Notes: a model not told the origin generated them from the sequence alone. Numbered from the stretch's first letter, positions 16,855 through 25,899 are shown. The stretch is DNA of 64,000 bases from Paenibacillus wynnii (GCF_000757885.1 NZ_JQCR01000003.1:2232001-2296000), one strand, 5' to 3'. Made by a program: numbers and translations.

Positions 16855-17110
16855 TAATTATCTCCCGCGGTTCCACCCTACTTGATTCCGCTACGGAACC
16901 AGCCTTCAATCAGCCGGTACTCTCATCACGAAATCCACTTTTCACTGCCCTTTACGCACTCCCGGGTGCCCTGTTCATGAACATTATCCTGCCAGGCTTC
17001 CACTGCCCCCGGCTCGCTGAATTGGATCTTAGGTTCACTACTTTCCCGATCACTGCACGTTTCTCCATAAGTTGGAGTTACAACGGCTGTTTTATTCACA
17101 AAAAGAAACT
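16806..17110 (-). promoter_or_regulatory. Glycine T-box riboswitch of glyQS
   Basis: The leader of glyQS carries the T-box core AGGGTGGAACCGCG (16866-16879, minus strand) followed by the attenuator terminator. Upstream is a long stem I with the conserved AGCGAGCCGGGG apical segment and, on its 3' side, AACAGGGCACCC, where GGC is the likely glycine specifier codon. Uncharged tRNA-Gly would pair with the specifier and, through its NCCA end, with the T-box bulge, favouring read-through into glyQ. The 5' limit is set by the promoter at 17117-17145. Confidence 0.93.
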
Positions 17111-17116
17111 GTACCC

Positions 17117-17145
17117 ATAGTAACGGAATTTTCTTGTTTCGTCAA
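17117..17145 (-). promoter_or_regulatory. glyQS promoter overlapping the recO stop codon
   Basis: Minus strand TTGACG (17140-17145), 17 bases, TACTAT (17117-17122). The TGA inside the -35 box is the stop codon of recO (17142-17144), so there is no spacer between recO and the glyQS promoter. Confidence 0.7.
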
Positions 17146-17897
17146 ATATTATACTTATCCAGTTGATCCAAGAAATTTTGCGACTTGAGTCGAAGCCCAA
17201 GCTGGAAATCCATGATGGCTCTCATGACCTTTTTCAATTCCTCACGGGTATCCGCTTTAACATCCACATTCCCAAGCCTTGTTAAATCAAGCTTGGCGAA
17301 CAGCCTTAACAGCTTCAGTGATCGCGGGGAAATCTCCATAGCAGGAGGATCATTATGCTTGCAGCTGCGGCAGAGCACCCCGCCAAGACGAGGGCTGATC
17401 AATAGTTGATCATCAGGTCTCTCCTGTCCGCATATCACACATTGTTCCAGCTGCGGGCCGTAGCCTGCAGCCTGTAAGATCTTCATCTCATAAACATTTA
17501 TAATAACCCCAGGCTCTTTACCTTCTTCCAATGCGGTAAGACAAGCAGCAAGCTGACGAAACCAGAAGCTGCCTGTTTCTTCATCATGGAGTACACGATC
17601 CAGCAGCTCGCAAGCATAACAAGAATAGGCAGCTTTCACCAAATCTTCACGTAATGGATGATGAGACTCCGTAATCTCACCTGAATTAAGCGTCCCTAAA
17701 CCGCCGTTATTTCTAAAAAAAACAAATTGTCCGACGGTAAACGGTTGAATGAGCGCAGCATGACGGCTCCTCGCCTTCTTAGCGCCCCTCACCAGAACCC
17801 CTACCTTACCGGCATTCTCGGTGCAAAGCGTAATGATTGCGTTCCCTTCACCGTAGTCCATGCTGCGGATGACGATCCCTTCCACCCTGTGTAGCAT
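17142..17897 (-). CDS. recO: DNA repair protein RecO
   Basis: A 251-residue RecO, the mediator that loads RecA with RecF/RecR and anneals single strands. The N-terminal OB fold starts MLHRVEGIVIRSMDYGEGNA and includes KVGVLVRGAKKARSRHAA; the C-terminal half holds a zinc site with CVICGQE and GGVLCRSC. The start is the ATG at 17897 with AGAAGAGG upstream; the frame is open 11 codons further without a ribosome site. It follows yqzL and era as in B. subtilis. Confidence 0.96.
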   Translation of the reverse strand: MLHRVEGIVIRSMDYGEGNAIITLCTENAGKVGVLVRGAKKARSRHAALIQPFTVGQFVFFRNNGGLGTLNSGEITESHHPLREDLVKAAYSCYACELLDRVLHDEETGSFWFRQLAACLTALEEGKEPGVIINVYEMKILQAAGYGPQLEQCVICGQERPDDQLLISPRLGGVLCRSCKHNDPPAMEISPRSLKLLRLFAKLDLTRLGNVDVKADTREELKKVMRAIMDFQLGLRLKSQNFLDQLDKYNI

Positions 17898-17933
17898 GCC
17901 TCTTCTCCCAACCATTCGGCAAGCAACCAATCC

Positions 17934-18077
17934 TTACTGCGCTTCTTCATCATAATCCTTCTCTTCCCCCATCAGCAGTTCCCCGTCGTACACTGGCGGC
18001 TCACCGGCTTGCTTGTACAGCAGGTATGCGTCGACATCTCCAGTCATTGCAAAATACTTCCACGAAAAGTCTCGCAT
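17934..18077 (-). CDS. yqzL: YqzL family small protein
   Basis: A 47-residue gene found by reading the gap between era and recO. It starts at the ATG at 18077 with AAAGGA upstream, opens MRDFSWKYFAMTGDVDAYLL and ends in an acidic tail (GEEKDYDEEAQ). This is the YqzL pattern; in B. subtilis yqzL sits at the same position between era and recO. The role is unknown. Stop TAA at 17934-17936, 36 bases before the recO start. Confidence 0.9.
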   Translation of the reverse strand: MRDFSWKYFAMTGDVDAYLLYKQAGEPPVYDGELLMGEEKDYDEEAQ

Positions 18078-18180
18078 TCGTATTCATCCTTTCTTCGGAA
18101 ACACGATGTCTCTTCGAAATTAGGATGTGCGATGATACAGGTTCTATCCTTGCAATTCCTGCCAACAACATTTTGGAGGA

Positions 18181-19074
18181 TTAAAGATCTTTATGGAAGC
18201 CTAAATCACGCAGTACGCGATCCTGATTGCGCCAATCTTTTTTAACTTTTACCCATAATTCCAAAAATATTTTAGAGCCCAGCAAATTCTCAATGTCGGT
18301 ACGCGCGCGTCTTCCTACTTCTTTAAGAAGCGCACCCTGTTTCCCGATAATAATTCCCTTTTGGGAATCGCGTTCCACAAAAATAACCGCAGATACATGT
18401 ACGACGCCATTAGGTTCAAGCTTCATATCTTCAATTGCAACTGCGATAGAATGCGGCACTTCTTCGCGAGTTAAATGCAAAATTTTCTCCCGAATAAGCT
18501 CAGCGATAACAAACTGCTCCGGATGATCCGTTATTTGATCCGCAGGATAGTATTGCGGCCCCTCCGGCAAATATTTCTGAAGCTGGTCAAGCAGTGTATT
18601 CACATTGCTGCCAAATTTGGCGGACACTGGGATGATCTCAGCAAAGTCATGCAACTTACGGTATTCCGCCATCAGCGGCAAAAGAGCCTCTGGCTCCAGC
18701 TTGTCTATTTTGTTAAGGACGAGGATAACTGGTGTTTTCACATTATTTAGTTGTTCAGCAATATAACGGTCACCACCGCCCATTCCTTCAGCGGCATCTA
18801 CTAGAAACAGCACGGCCTCTACTTCACCCAGTGTGCTTAATGCAGTCGAGTTCATGTAATCGCCAAGCTTAGACTGCCGTTTATGAATACCCGGTGTATC
18901 CAGGAAAACGATCTGTGATTCGTTATTGGTGTAAACCCCGTGAATTTTGTTTCTCGTTGTCTGCGGTTTATCCGACATGATCGCAATCTTCTGCCCGATA
19001 ACCTGATTCATTAAAGTCGATTTACCTACGTTCGGTCTGCCTACAATTGCTACAAACCCTGATTTGAATTTCAT
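18181..19074 (-). CDS. era: GTPase Era
   Basis: A 297-residue ribosome-assembly GTPase that binds the 3' end of 16S rRNA. G1 is GRPNVGKST (residues 12-20), G2 lies in QTTRNKIHGV, G3 is DTPGIHK, G4 is LNKIDK and G5 is PVSAK; the C-terminal KH domain includes GIIIGKQGALLKEVGRRART. All motifs are intact and the length is normal. ATG start with GGAAGGA. A 450-base gene-free stretch separates it from cdd, which is unusual for this block. Confidence 0.98.
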   Translation of the reverse strand: MKFKSGFVAIVGRPNVGKSTLMNQVIGQKIAIMSDKPQTTRNKIHGVYTNNESQIVFLDTPGIHKRQSKLGDYMNSTALSTLGEVEAVLFLVDAAEGMGGGDRYIAEQLNNVKTPVILVLNKIDKLEPEALLPLMAEYRKLHDFAEIIPVSAKFGSNVNTLLDQLQKYLPEGPQYYPADQITDHPEQFVIAELIREKILHLTREEVPHSIAVAIEDMKLEPNGVVHVSAVIFVERDSQKGIIIGKQGALLKEVGRRARTDIENLLGSKIFLELWVKVKKDWRNQDRVLRDLGFHKDL

Positions 19075-19524
19075 ATGATCTTCCTTCCAAGATGGTTCTT
19101 ATTTTAAAAACTTTTTCGATCCCCCTTAAGGGCGTTTCGATCCCCCTAAATCCCCCTTAGCCAAGGGGGACCCCAAGGGCCCCGGCCCTCTGGACACCCG
19201 GAATGGGCGTACCTGCGACGAACGGAGCATTGGAGGGTAAATGGTGCTTGGAGCGCTAACGTTCCCTACGGGAACACGCTTGACTTCGGCGATGGTAAAG
19301 ATGGAGCTAAGTGACACTTTGGGTGCATTGGGATGTTAATTGTGCTAACAGGCGCTGGCGGCTATGCCGCATCGCTTACTACCAACCCTATGTAACTCTA
19401 AACACACCACAAGTATTCACTTTAATTGTATTTTGCACAATAAAATAATCCTGAATCATTGATTATATCGATTTAACTGCATTTATTGCAGTTATATTGC
19501 TCACTTAAGTGCAAGTATAGTTAA
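19075..19524. repeat. Gene-free stretch with GC-rich palindromic element and two 51-bp-phased AT-rich palindromes
   Basis: No credible gene. The era side (about 19105-19340) is GC-rich and repeat-like: TTTCGATCCCCCT occurs twice, and CCCCCTTAGCCAAGGGGG makes a 7-bp hairpin. The cdd side is AT-rich and holds TTGTATTTTGCACAATA at 19426 (ATTGT and ACAAT arms) and CTGCATTTATTGCAGTTAT at 19477 (AACTGCA and TGCAGTT arms), starting exactly 51 bases apart. The second resembles the motif repeated at 42.9-43.8 kb and 61.1-61.3 kb. The stretch probably consists of dispersed intergenic repeats. Confidence 0.5.
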
Positions 19525-19947
19525 TTACAACTCGGGAGCTTGTCCTTGTTCTAAATCTGCAGGACCAAAAGCTCCTGGCAGAAGCTCACGTACCGTAGTC
19601 TCTCTCATATCTCCCTTGAGGTTACCAAGGATAACCTTCATGTCGGGATGACATAGCTCAATCATAACTTGACGGCATACGCCGCAGGGAGATACAGGCT
19701 CATCCGTATCGGCAATAACGGCGATTGCTTTGAAGGATCCAGGTTTATGACCGTCGGCTACAGCACGAAATAACGCGGTGCGTTCAGCACAATTGGTCGG
19801 TCCAAAAGCTGCATTCTCAACGTTGCAGCCGTGGTGCACATGCCCGTCTTGATCAAGCAGAGCAGCGCCCACTCCGAAGCGGGAATAAGGGATGTACGCA
19901 TTAGCGCGTGCTTTAGCGGCTTCTTGAAGAAGTAAAGCGGTATTCAT
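19525..19947 (-). CDS. cdd: Cytidine deaminase
   Basis: A 140-residue homotetrameric zinc enzyme converting cytidine and deoxycytidine to uridine forms. The active site is intact: CNVENAAFGPTNCAERTALF contains the substrate motif, the CAE metal/proton-shuttle motif, and PCGVCRQ supplies the two other zinc cysteines. The ATG at 19947 follows GGGGG; ten more codons are open upstream but lack a ribosome site. It lies next to dgkA as in B. subtilis. Confidence 0.96.
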   Translation of the reverse strand: MNTALLLQEAAKARANAYIPYSRFGVGAALLDQDGHVHHGCNVENAAFGPTNCAERTALFRAVADGHKPGSFKAIAVIADTDEPVSPCGVCRQVMIELCHPDMKVILGNLKGDMRETTVRELLPGAFGPADLEQGQAPEL

Positions 19948-20021
19948 AGTTGTCCCCCTAAAAGTATTGTAGAGCAAAACCGGCTTCGTAAGCCTATTGG
20001 CAGTGATGTCAAGTACATTGA

Positions 20022-20417
20022 TTATGACATAAGTCCTGTAATCCAGTCCATCACGGGATGGTAAAAAACATATATCCCCGTAATAACAGCAAACACCGCC
20101 GTAAGCAGGACAGCACCTGCGGCGGTATCTTTGGCGTTCTTAGCCAGTGGATGAACGTCCGGCGATATGAGATCTACAGCCGCTTCGATCGCAGTATTAA
20201 GCAGTTCAGCACTCAACACAAGAGTTATTGCTAGAAGAAGCAGCATCCAACTAAGCGGGGGGAGCCTGAACAAAGCAGCAGCAACAAGAACAACAACAGC
20301 TAGACCGCTGTGCACCTTCATATTCAGTTCGCTTCTGAATGCACTTGCGATTCCCTGCGCCGCAAAGCGGAAAGAGTGCCAGAACTTTTTATGGCCCACC
20401 GCTGTGTTCTTAACCAT
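20022..20417 (-). CDS. dgkA: Diacylglycerol/undecaprenol kinase family (DgkA)
   Basis: A 131-residue membrane kinase. Three hydrophobic segments (about 38-54, 58-75, 100-122) and the family motif SAELLNTAIEAAVDL with the catalytic Glu, plus HPLAKNAKDTAAGAVLL, are present. In Gram-positive bacteria this family mainly phosphorylates undecaprenol, feeding the lipid carrier pool of wall synthesis. Start and ybeY stop share one base (TAATG), so translation is coupled. Confidence 0.94.
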   Translation of the reverse strand: MVKNTAVGHKKFWHSFRFAAQGIASAFRSELNMKVHSGLAVVVLVAAALFRLPPLSWMLLLLAITLVLSAELLNTAIEAAVDLISPDVHPLAKNAKDTAAGAVLLTAVFAVITGIYVFYHPVMDWITGLMS

Positions 20418-20908
20418 TAGCGTGTCAGCCCTACTTGGCTTAGTACATACTCCTGTTTAGACATCATCTCAGCCTCGGCAGCTTCATCCTGATGGTCGTA
20501 GCCCAACAAATGCAGAAAGCCATGTACGAACAGGAATCCAAGCTCACGTTGTATAGAATGTCCATACTCCGTTGCCTGTTCTTGCGCTCGTGTTACGGAG
20601 ATAATGATATCTCCGAGCGCATTAGGAATCTCCTCCGACTCCTCTTCTACTTCATATATAATTTCCGGCTCATCTTCTACAGTATCGTTCATAGCGAAGG
20701 ACAATACATCTGTAGGACGGTCAATACCGCGGAAATCCCGATTCAATTCATGAATACGCTTATTATCAACAAAGGTAAGATCAACCTCACCAGCTTCCAC
20801 ACCTTCAAGCTCACCCGCTTTTTGTAAAATGGTCTCAAAGAGTCCAATAAGAGAATCACTAATCTCCAGTTCATCCTGCTCGTTATTCCAAATCATCTGT
20901 AGGCTCAT
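20417..20908 (-). CDS. ybeY: Endoribonuclease YbeY
   Basis: A 163-residue UPF0054 metalloprotein used in 16S rRNA 3'-end maturation and ribosome quality control. The zinc motif HGFLHLLGYDH near residues 128-138 is intact, preceded by FRGIDRPTDVLSFAM and LGDIIISV. It overlaps pgpH by four bases (ATGA) and dgkA by one, the standard phoH-pgpH-ybeY-dgkA-cdd-era arrangement. Confidence 0.97.
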   Translation of the reverse strand: MSLQMIWNNEQDELEISDSLIGLFETILQKAGELEGVEAGEVDLTFVDNKRIHELNRDFRGIDRPTDVLSFAMNDTVEDEPEIIYEVEEESEEIPNALGDIIISVTRAQEQATEYGHSIQRELGFLFVHGFLHLLGYDHQDEAAEAEMMSKQEYVLSQVGLTR

Positions 20909-23157
20909 TCTTTAACAGCCCCTTCCTCTTTTTTCGGTTTACGCATATCTTCGGGATATTCTATCCGCGAATGAAAGATGCCCATAACCGTCTCTTTAAG
21001 CGTACGTGATACCGTATCTAGTTCTTTAATCGTTAGATCGCACTCATCAAATTGATGGTCATCGAGTCGACTTTTAATAATTTTTTCAATCATTGTCTCT
21101 ATCTGACTCACTGTAGGTTTGCGAAGCGAACGCACTGCTGCCTCTACACTGTCAGCAATTCCCACAACAGCCGATTCCTTTGATTGGGCCTTCGGACCGG
21201 GGTAACGGAAGTCTTCCTCGGTGAAATCAGGCTCACAACCCTTATCTTCTGCAAGTCGCAGTGCTTTATGATAAAAATAATGCAAAAAGGTTGTGCCGTG
21301 GTGCTGCTCGGCAATATCACGTATTGGCTTAGGCAGCTTGTATTCCTTTAGCATCTCCACACCGTCGCGCGCATGGGCTACAATGATAGACTTGCTTAGC
21401 TTGGGTTCTATCGAGTCATGCGGATTCTCCATGTCATTCTGGTTTTCTATAAAATAAAATGGACGTTTAGTTTTGCCAATGTCGTGATAATAAGATCCTA
21501 CTCGGCAGAGCAAACCATCCGCCCCAATAGCCTCCGCGGCCGCTTCAGACAAATTCCCAACCATTACACTATGATGATAGGTTCCTGGTGTTTCGGTAAG
21601 CAGCTTGCGGAGGAGCGGGTGATTTGGATTGGATAATTCCACCAGCTTCAAGGCAGAAAGAATGCCAAAGGTGGTTTCAAAGAACGGCATAAGGCCGATC
21701 ACCAACACTGCCGTTATCAAGCCCCCCGCGAAGGAAAACCCGAGAGCATACAACGTATCTACCTCTTTCCATACCCCGCCGTTTAGTAGAGATAGGATAA
21801 AGACGGTCAGAGCCCCGAAGAGGGATACCATTATACCGCCCTTAAGTAAAGTAGAACGCTGCCCAGCGCGGTGGGTGGCAAAGATAGCCACATATGAAAC
21901 AATGAGAACGAAGAACCCGAAAGTAAAGTCGAAAATTGTATTCTGCTGAACATTCAATATAATACTCGCCAATATAGCAAAGAGAATCGAACAAAAATAA
22001 GCCAGCGAAATATCAAGCAGCATAGCCACCAGCATAGAACCAATCGCAACAGGCGCCAGAAAACCTATATAAGGTCTGGCATCTGTTTGGAGATAAGCCG
22101 CCAGCCGCATAGAAACTATGGTGATTGCAAAGACAAGAACCAGCATCAATAGCTGGGAATTGTTATATTTAAAGCCCGATGTTCCAGAGTATCTAATAAA
22201 AGTAAGCAGTCCAAAAGTAAGCATGGCAACAAGAAGCAATAAGCCTAGCTGCGGCAAGTAATTGACTTCATTGCGTAGCAATTTATTCTCATCTAAGAAC
22301 TTGTACAGCTCGGGAGTAATGAGCTCTCCTTTTTTGACCATTACTTCGCCTTGTTCTATAAACACTTGAGGTGTATTCTCGCGGGCTTGGACTTCCGCTT
22401 CCTTAGTAGCGTCCTCGTCATAAAACTTATTACTCGTGATTACCAATCTAGTTAGCTCTTGTACTACTTCCCGTGCAGTTCGTTGAGTGAGGGAGCTTAC
22501 ACTGACAAGCTCGGCTACCTTAGCTCTCGCTGTCTGGGCATCGGAAATCTGGTCATTCATAAGCCGAATCACAATTTCACGGGCTACAGGCTTCATCTCT
22601 ATAATATCCTGTGATGTCAAACGCGGAATTTTGATAAAAGTCTCTTCCGGGATGACATAGGTTTGTTCCTTGATCTTGGATTGCATCTCATCCAGCAAAT
22701 GCTCGGAGTAGGCATTGGTGCTTCGACTCGAAGACACAAAATTCAATAAAAAGTCCCGAGCCCGCTGCGGAATTTCCTCCCGATAAATTCCAGTCTTATC
22801 ACTTTGGGAGATGCTATCATCTTGATTGAGACGATCTATCCGATCCAGCAGTGAAGTCACTAGATTCTCGCTTCGAGTCGGAATAATCTTGTATTTAGGC
22901 TGTACCTGTTCAGCGGCTTCCTCCTGCGCTTTCAGAGTAGCCTTGTTATCAGGTATTTTCATGGGGGCGGTTATTTCTTTGGCGCTATAAGTATTTTCTT
23001 TAATATCATAACGTTTGGGCAGGAGATCAGGGCTTAAGCTGACGTAGAACAAAATACCCAGCAGCACAAAGAGAGTATAGCGCGTAATCGCGCTATACTT
23101 CCAGCCGTGGTTACTATATACAAATCCACTAAGTTTAGACGGTTGCTTTGAAGCCAT
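20905..23157 (-). CDS. pgpH: c-di-AMP phosphodiesterase PgpH (7TM-HD protein YqfF)
   Basis: A 750-residue membrane phosphohydrolase. After one N-terminal transmembrane segment comes a large extracellular domain (about residues 60-310), then seven transmembrane helices (about 310-510) and a cytoplasmic HD domain with HHSVMVGNLSEAAAE, YYHDIGKT (HD metal pair), HARDGVEML and EQHHGTT. The family degrades cyclic di-AMP and so affects potassium and wall homeostasis. The ATG at 23157 has AAGGGGA; upstream codons in the same frame overlap the phoH end and have no ribosome site. It lies 16 bases after phoH. Confidence 0.95.
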   Translation of the reverse strand: MASKQPSKLSGFVYSNHGWKYSAITRYTLFVLLGILFYVSLSPDLLPKRYDIKENTYSAKEITAPMKIPDNKATLKAQEEAAEQVQPKYKIIPTRSENLVTSLLDRIDRLNQDDSISQSDKTGIYREEIPQRARDFLLNFVSSSRSTNAYSEHLLDEMQSKIKEQTYVIPEETFIKIPRLTSQDIIEMKPVAREIVIRLMNDQISDAQTARAKVAELVSVSSLTQRTAREVVQELTRLVITSNKFYDEDATKEAEVQARENTPQVFIEQGEVMVKKGELITPELYKFLDENKLLRNEVNYLPQLGLLLLVAMLTFGLLTFIRYSGTSGFKYNNSQLLMLVLVFAITIVSMRLAAYLQTDARPYIGFLAPVAIGSMLVAMLLDISLAYFCSILFAILASIILNVQQNTIFDFTFGFFVLIVSYVAIFATHRAGQRSTLLKGGIMVSLFGALTVFILSLLNGGVWKEVDTLYALGFSFAGGLITAVLVIGLMPFFETTFGILSALKLVELSNPNHPLLRKLLTETPGTYHHSVMVGNLSEAAAEAIGADGLLCRVGSYYHDIGKTKRPFYFIENQNDMENPHDSIEPKLSKSIIVAHARDGVEMLKEYKLPKPIRDIAEQHHGTTFLHYFYHKALRLAEDKGCEPDFTEEDFRYPGPKAQSKESAVVGIADSVEAAVRSLRKPTVSQIETMIEKIIKSRLDDHQFDECDLTIKELDTVSRTLKETVMGIFHSRIEYPEDMRKPKKEEGAVKE

Positions 23158-23173
23158 GAAGATAATCCCCTTT

Positions 23174-24145
23174 TTAGTCGAGGTTTTCGGCAGAGCGGTC
23201 ATAGGCAACAATGATTTTTTGAACCAGGGAATGCCGAACTACATCCTGTTCCCCAAAGAAGACAAAGCCAAGCTCTTCTATACCTGACAAAATCGCCTTG
23301 GCTTCATTCAAACCGGATTTCTTGCCCCGTGGCAAGTCAATCTGGGTAACGTCGCCTGTAATGACCATCTTGGATCCGAAACCGAGTCGTGTCAGGAACA
23401 TTTTCATTTGCTCCGGTGTTGTGTTCTGTGCTTCATCAAGAATAATAAAGGAATCTTCCAACGTACGTCCCCGCATATAAGCCAGCGGTGCAATCTCAAT
23501 TATTCCACGTTCAAGAGCTTTGGCAACCTGATCCGGCCCCATAACGTCGAATAAGGCGTCATATAGCGGGCGTAGATATGGATCCACCTTTTCCTGCAAA
23601 TCGCCGGGAAGGAACCCCAGGCTCTCCCCAGCCTCAACAGCCGGACGGGTGAGAACAATTTTCTTGACGGAGCCTTCTTTAAGCGCTGTTACGGCCAAAA
23701 CTACTGCAAGATACGTCTTGCCTGTTCCTGCGGGTCCGATACCAAATACTATATCCCGTTTCTTGATAGTCGTCACATAATGTTTCTGACCAATCGTTTT
23801 GACACGGATGGGCTTTCCGCGAAAGGTGGTTGTAATTTCACCTTTGAACAGATCAAGTAACTGATCCGCGCGAAAATCCTTTGCCAACTCCACAGCATAT
23901 TTTATATCCCTGTCACTTAGAACATATCCACTTCGGATCAGGGAAAGCAACACATTAAAGAGCTGCCCCAGCATATCTACTTCCCGCTCTGCCCCCCGGA
24001 CTGTCAGTTCAGCTTCACGAGAATCAATAATAGCGGCTATTTCAGACTCGATTATTTTCAGAAATCCATCCTGCGGGCCAAATAACGCTTGAGCTTCTCC
24101 CGCACTTTGCAGTGATATCCGTATGCTTGTAGTCTGTTCTGACAA
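23174..24145 (-). CDS. phoH: PhoH-like ATPase
   Basis: A 323-residue P-loop ATPase. Walker A is GPAGTGKTYLAV at about residue 136, followed by LTRPAVEAGESLGFLPGD, FIILDEAQNTTPEQMKMFLT (Walker B) and VITGDVTQIDLP. An N-terminal KH-like region precedes the ATPase. PhoH proteins are thought to act on RNA alongside YbeY, but the activity is unsettled. The start is a TTG at 24145 with GAGG close upstream. It lies between yqfD and pgpH as in B. subtilis. Confidence 0.95.
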   Translation of the reverse strand: MSEQTTSIRISLQSAGEAQALFGPQDGFLKIIESEIAAIIDSREAELTVRGAEREVDMLGQLFNVLLSLIRSGYVLSDRDIKYAVELAKDFRADQLLDLFKGEITTTFRGKPIRVKTIGQKHYVTTIKKRDIVFGIGPAGTGKTYLAVVLAVTALKEGSVKKIVLTRPAVEAGESLGFLPGDLQEKVDPYLRPLYDALFDVMGPDQVAKALERGIIEIAPLAYMRGRTLEDSFIILDEAQNTTPEQMKMFLTRLGFGSKMVITGDVTQIDLPRGKKSGLNEAKAILSGIEELGFVFFGEQDVVRHSLVQKIIVAYDRSAENLD

Positions 24146-24151
24146 GTAGCC

Positions 24152-25342
24152 TCATTCTCCTCGGTTGTATACTATTGGAAGTTCTTCCGCGATTCTCTCT
24201 TCCACTTCAAAAAGCACTTTCATATAAACTTTACCATTCTCTCTCTTCTCATGCAAAATTTTTTGGCTTTTGACGACGCTATCATTACCGTAACGGGCTA
24301 AAATATCGTTCTTTGCAATTTCCAGACCTTTTTCACGGGCTTCCTGAGGGGTTAGAGTAACCGTCTTGACCTCTACCTCCAATTCCTTCTCCGTCATCCA
24401 CCCGATTGGCATATGGATAGATCGCCAGGATAAAGGAACCTCTTCCGTAAGAGTCTTCGATTTCTCGAAAGGAGACTTACCATAACCCCATAATTGTACT
24501 GCCCATTTGCCGAGAACCAGATAAGAATGATCTTTACGTTGGCCTGTATAAGCATTGACCTCCGTCTTCAAGGGTACATTTATATTATACTCATGCCATA
24601 CCAGACCCTTAACCTCGCCTTTTGCCACAACGTATTGAATGCTCTCTTCATCTCCCAGAGCTCCGGAGATCAGAATATCCCCTTTCTTCACTCGGGTATT
24701 GCGGCCTACAACAGGTCTCCCCTGCTCCGCAAAAATTTCGGTCACTACAGCATCCGTCCTGCTAACCAGATGGCGCTGAGTATACAGTGGCTTCTTCTCC
24801 GGCCGTACAGCTTCCACAATCTGTATCTTCACTGCCGTTCCGGTTCGCTGCACACCAATCCAGGATGTACCCGGCAACCGCACTGTGAGCTCTCTAGAAA
24901 GCTTGTCCGGATCTTCCATACGCCAAATCCACTGAAATGGAAAAACCCCCTCTTGGCGAGCTGCATTGAGCACATCCTCGGCAGCAATGCGTTCATTGCC
25001 TTCCACATCGACGCTCCACACCATGGATGACAGTAAAAAAAGCGCAATACCGAAAAACAGCAAACCCGCTGCAAAAAATTTCCGTTTCAAAAGCCTCGCC
25101 GTTATAAACGGTAATCCACTGCGGTTTGTAATATGTATTCGACAGCCTGTCTTTTTCAAAAGCGGCCGGAGAGCATAGAAATCATTCAGCAGCAGCTTCA
25201 GATTCAGGCCGCCCTTTGTGGGCTTCACATCCCAGATGACTATGCCAAGACCGGTAAGGGCATTAATAAACAGTTCTACCTGCGGCCCAGTCAAGTGAAG
25301 TGTAACGACCCCCCGCAGCCATGACAGAGGTGCTTCCTTCAT
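24152..25342 (-). CDS. yqfD: Sporulation protein YqfD
   Basis: A 396-residue protein with a soluble N-terminal part, one transmembrane helix at about residues 90-112 (FFAAGLLFFGIALFLLSSMV) and a long extracytoplasmic domain containing DVEGNERIAAEDVLNAARQE and LPGTSWIGVQRTGTAVKIQ. This matches the YqfD family, made in the mother cell under sigma-E in relatives and probably acting at the forespore membrane. It overlaps yqfC by four bases (ATGA), the usual coupling. Confidence 0.93.
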   Translation of the reverse strand: MKEAPLSWLRGVVTLHLTGPQVELFINALTGLGIVIWDVKPTKGGLNLKLLLNDFYALRPLLKKTGCRIHITNRSGLPFITARLLKRKFFAAGLLFFGIALFLLSSMVWSVDVEGNERIAAEDVLNAARQEGVFPFQWIWRMEDPDKLSRELTVRLPGTSWIGVQRTGTAVKIQIVEAVRPEKKPLYTQRHLVSRTDAVVTEIFAEQGRPVVGRNTRVKKGDILISGALGDEESIQYVVAKGEVKGLVWHEYNINVPLKTEVNAYTGQRKDHSYLVLGKWAVQLWGYGKSPFEKSKTLTEEVPLSWRSIHMPIGWMTEKELEVEVKTVTLTPQEAREKGLEIAKNDILARYGNDSVVKSQKILHEKRENGKVYMKVLFEVEERIAEELPIVYNRGE

Positions 25343-25632
25343 GAGCTCTCCTCCCTTTCCTTATATCTGATCTCTCCGATTATTCCTTCTACAGCCAATT
25401 CCTGACCCAATATGGTCCTAATCTCCAGCCCTTTACCTGTGATCTCTAAGGAGCCCTTAGATAAGGCAAGCTTCAGTAATTCTGAAGAAAAATGAAGTAC
25501 ACCACGATGGTTTTCAATATACAGCTCCTTGTTGCCGATCAGGGTGATCCGGGGCATATCATGCAGCAAATCCTGCGGCAGATCCAGCATCCCGTTTGTC
25601 CATCCCCGCAGCCTCCGGCCGATCCGGGTCAT
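25339..25632 (-). CDS. yqfC: Sporulation protein YqfC
   Basis: A 97-residue YabP/YqfC-family protein: LDLPQDLLHDMPRITLIGNK, LYIENHRGVLHFSSELLKLA and GEIRYKE are the conserved blocks. YqfC and YqfD are co-expressed in the mother cell during sporulation. ATG start with GGGGGAGC. I looked for a sigma-E promoter in the 200 bases upstream and found no convincing match, which does not exclude one. Confidence 0.93.
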   Translation of the reverse strand: MTRIGRRLRGWTNGMLDLPQDLLHDMPRITLIGNKELYIENHRGVLHFSSELLKLALSKGSLEITGKGLEIRTILGQELAVEGIIGEIRYKEREESS

Positions 25633-25794
25633 ATATAGACGCTCCCCCTTCCTCTACTGTACACCTTATGCGGCAGCACCACTTTTTATGAGAAGAAGTG
25701 TCATACAAGAAGAAACGGCTTTGCCGTCCTTAAGGGAGCCTATGCTTCCGAAGCAGCGATACTGCGTATCACTTTCAGGTATCCGTTTCTCGTA

Positions 25795-25840
25795 GAAATA
25801 TAAGCAAAGTATACTGAAAACTTATACTTCCTGATATTTC
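25795..25840. repeat. Imperfect inverted repeat upstream of yqfC
   Basis: GAAATATAAGCAAAGTATA (25795-25813) and TATACTTCCTGATATTTC (25823-25840) are near-complementary arms around nine bases. It touches the terminator at 25841. It could be a dispersed intergenic repeat; no function is visible. Confidence 0.5.
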
Positions 25841-25875
25841 AAAAAAAAGCCCGCGACCTATCACAGGTCGCGGGC
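25841..25875 (-). terminator. Terminator of the floA downstream gene
   Basis: GCCCGCGACCT (25849-25859) pairs perfectly with AGGTCGCGGGC (25865-25875) around a five-base loop. On the minus strand eight U residues follow (A8 on the plus strand at 25841-25848). It separates the nfeD-floA unit from yqfC-yqfD. Confidence 0.9.
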
Positions 25876-25899
25876 TTCAGCAGGGTAGACAGGCCAGTA

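Noticed and set aside
19126..19317. 63-codon frame ending in SPLAKGDLGGSKRP
   Set aside because: It reads through the GC-rich palindromic repeat; such peptides arise wherever this hairpin type occurs.
25633..25840. Sigma-E promoter for yqfC-yqfD
   Set aside because: Expected from the family, but no clear -35/-10 pair with correct spacing was found; only loose matches such as CATAAG.
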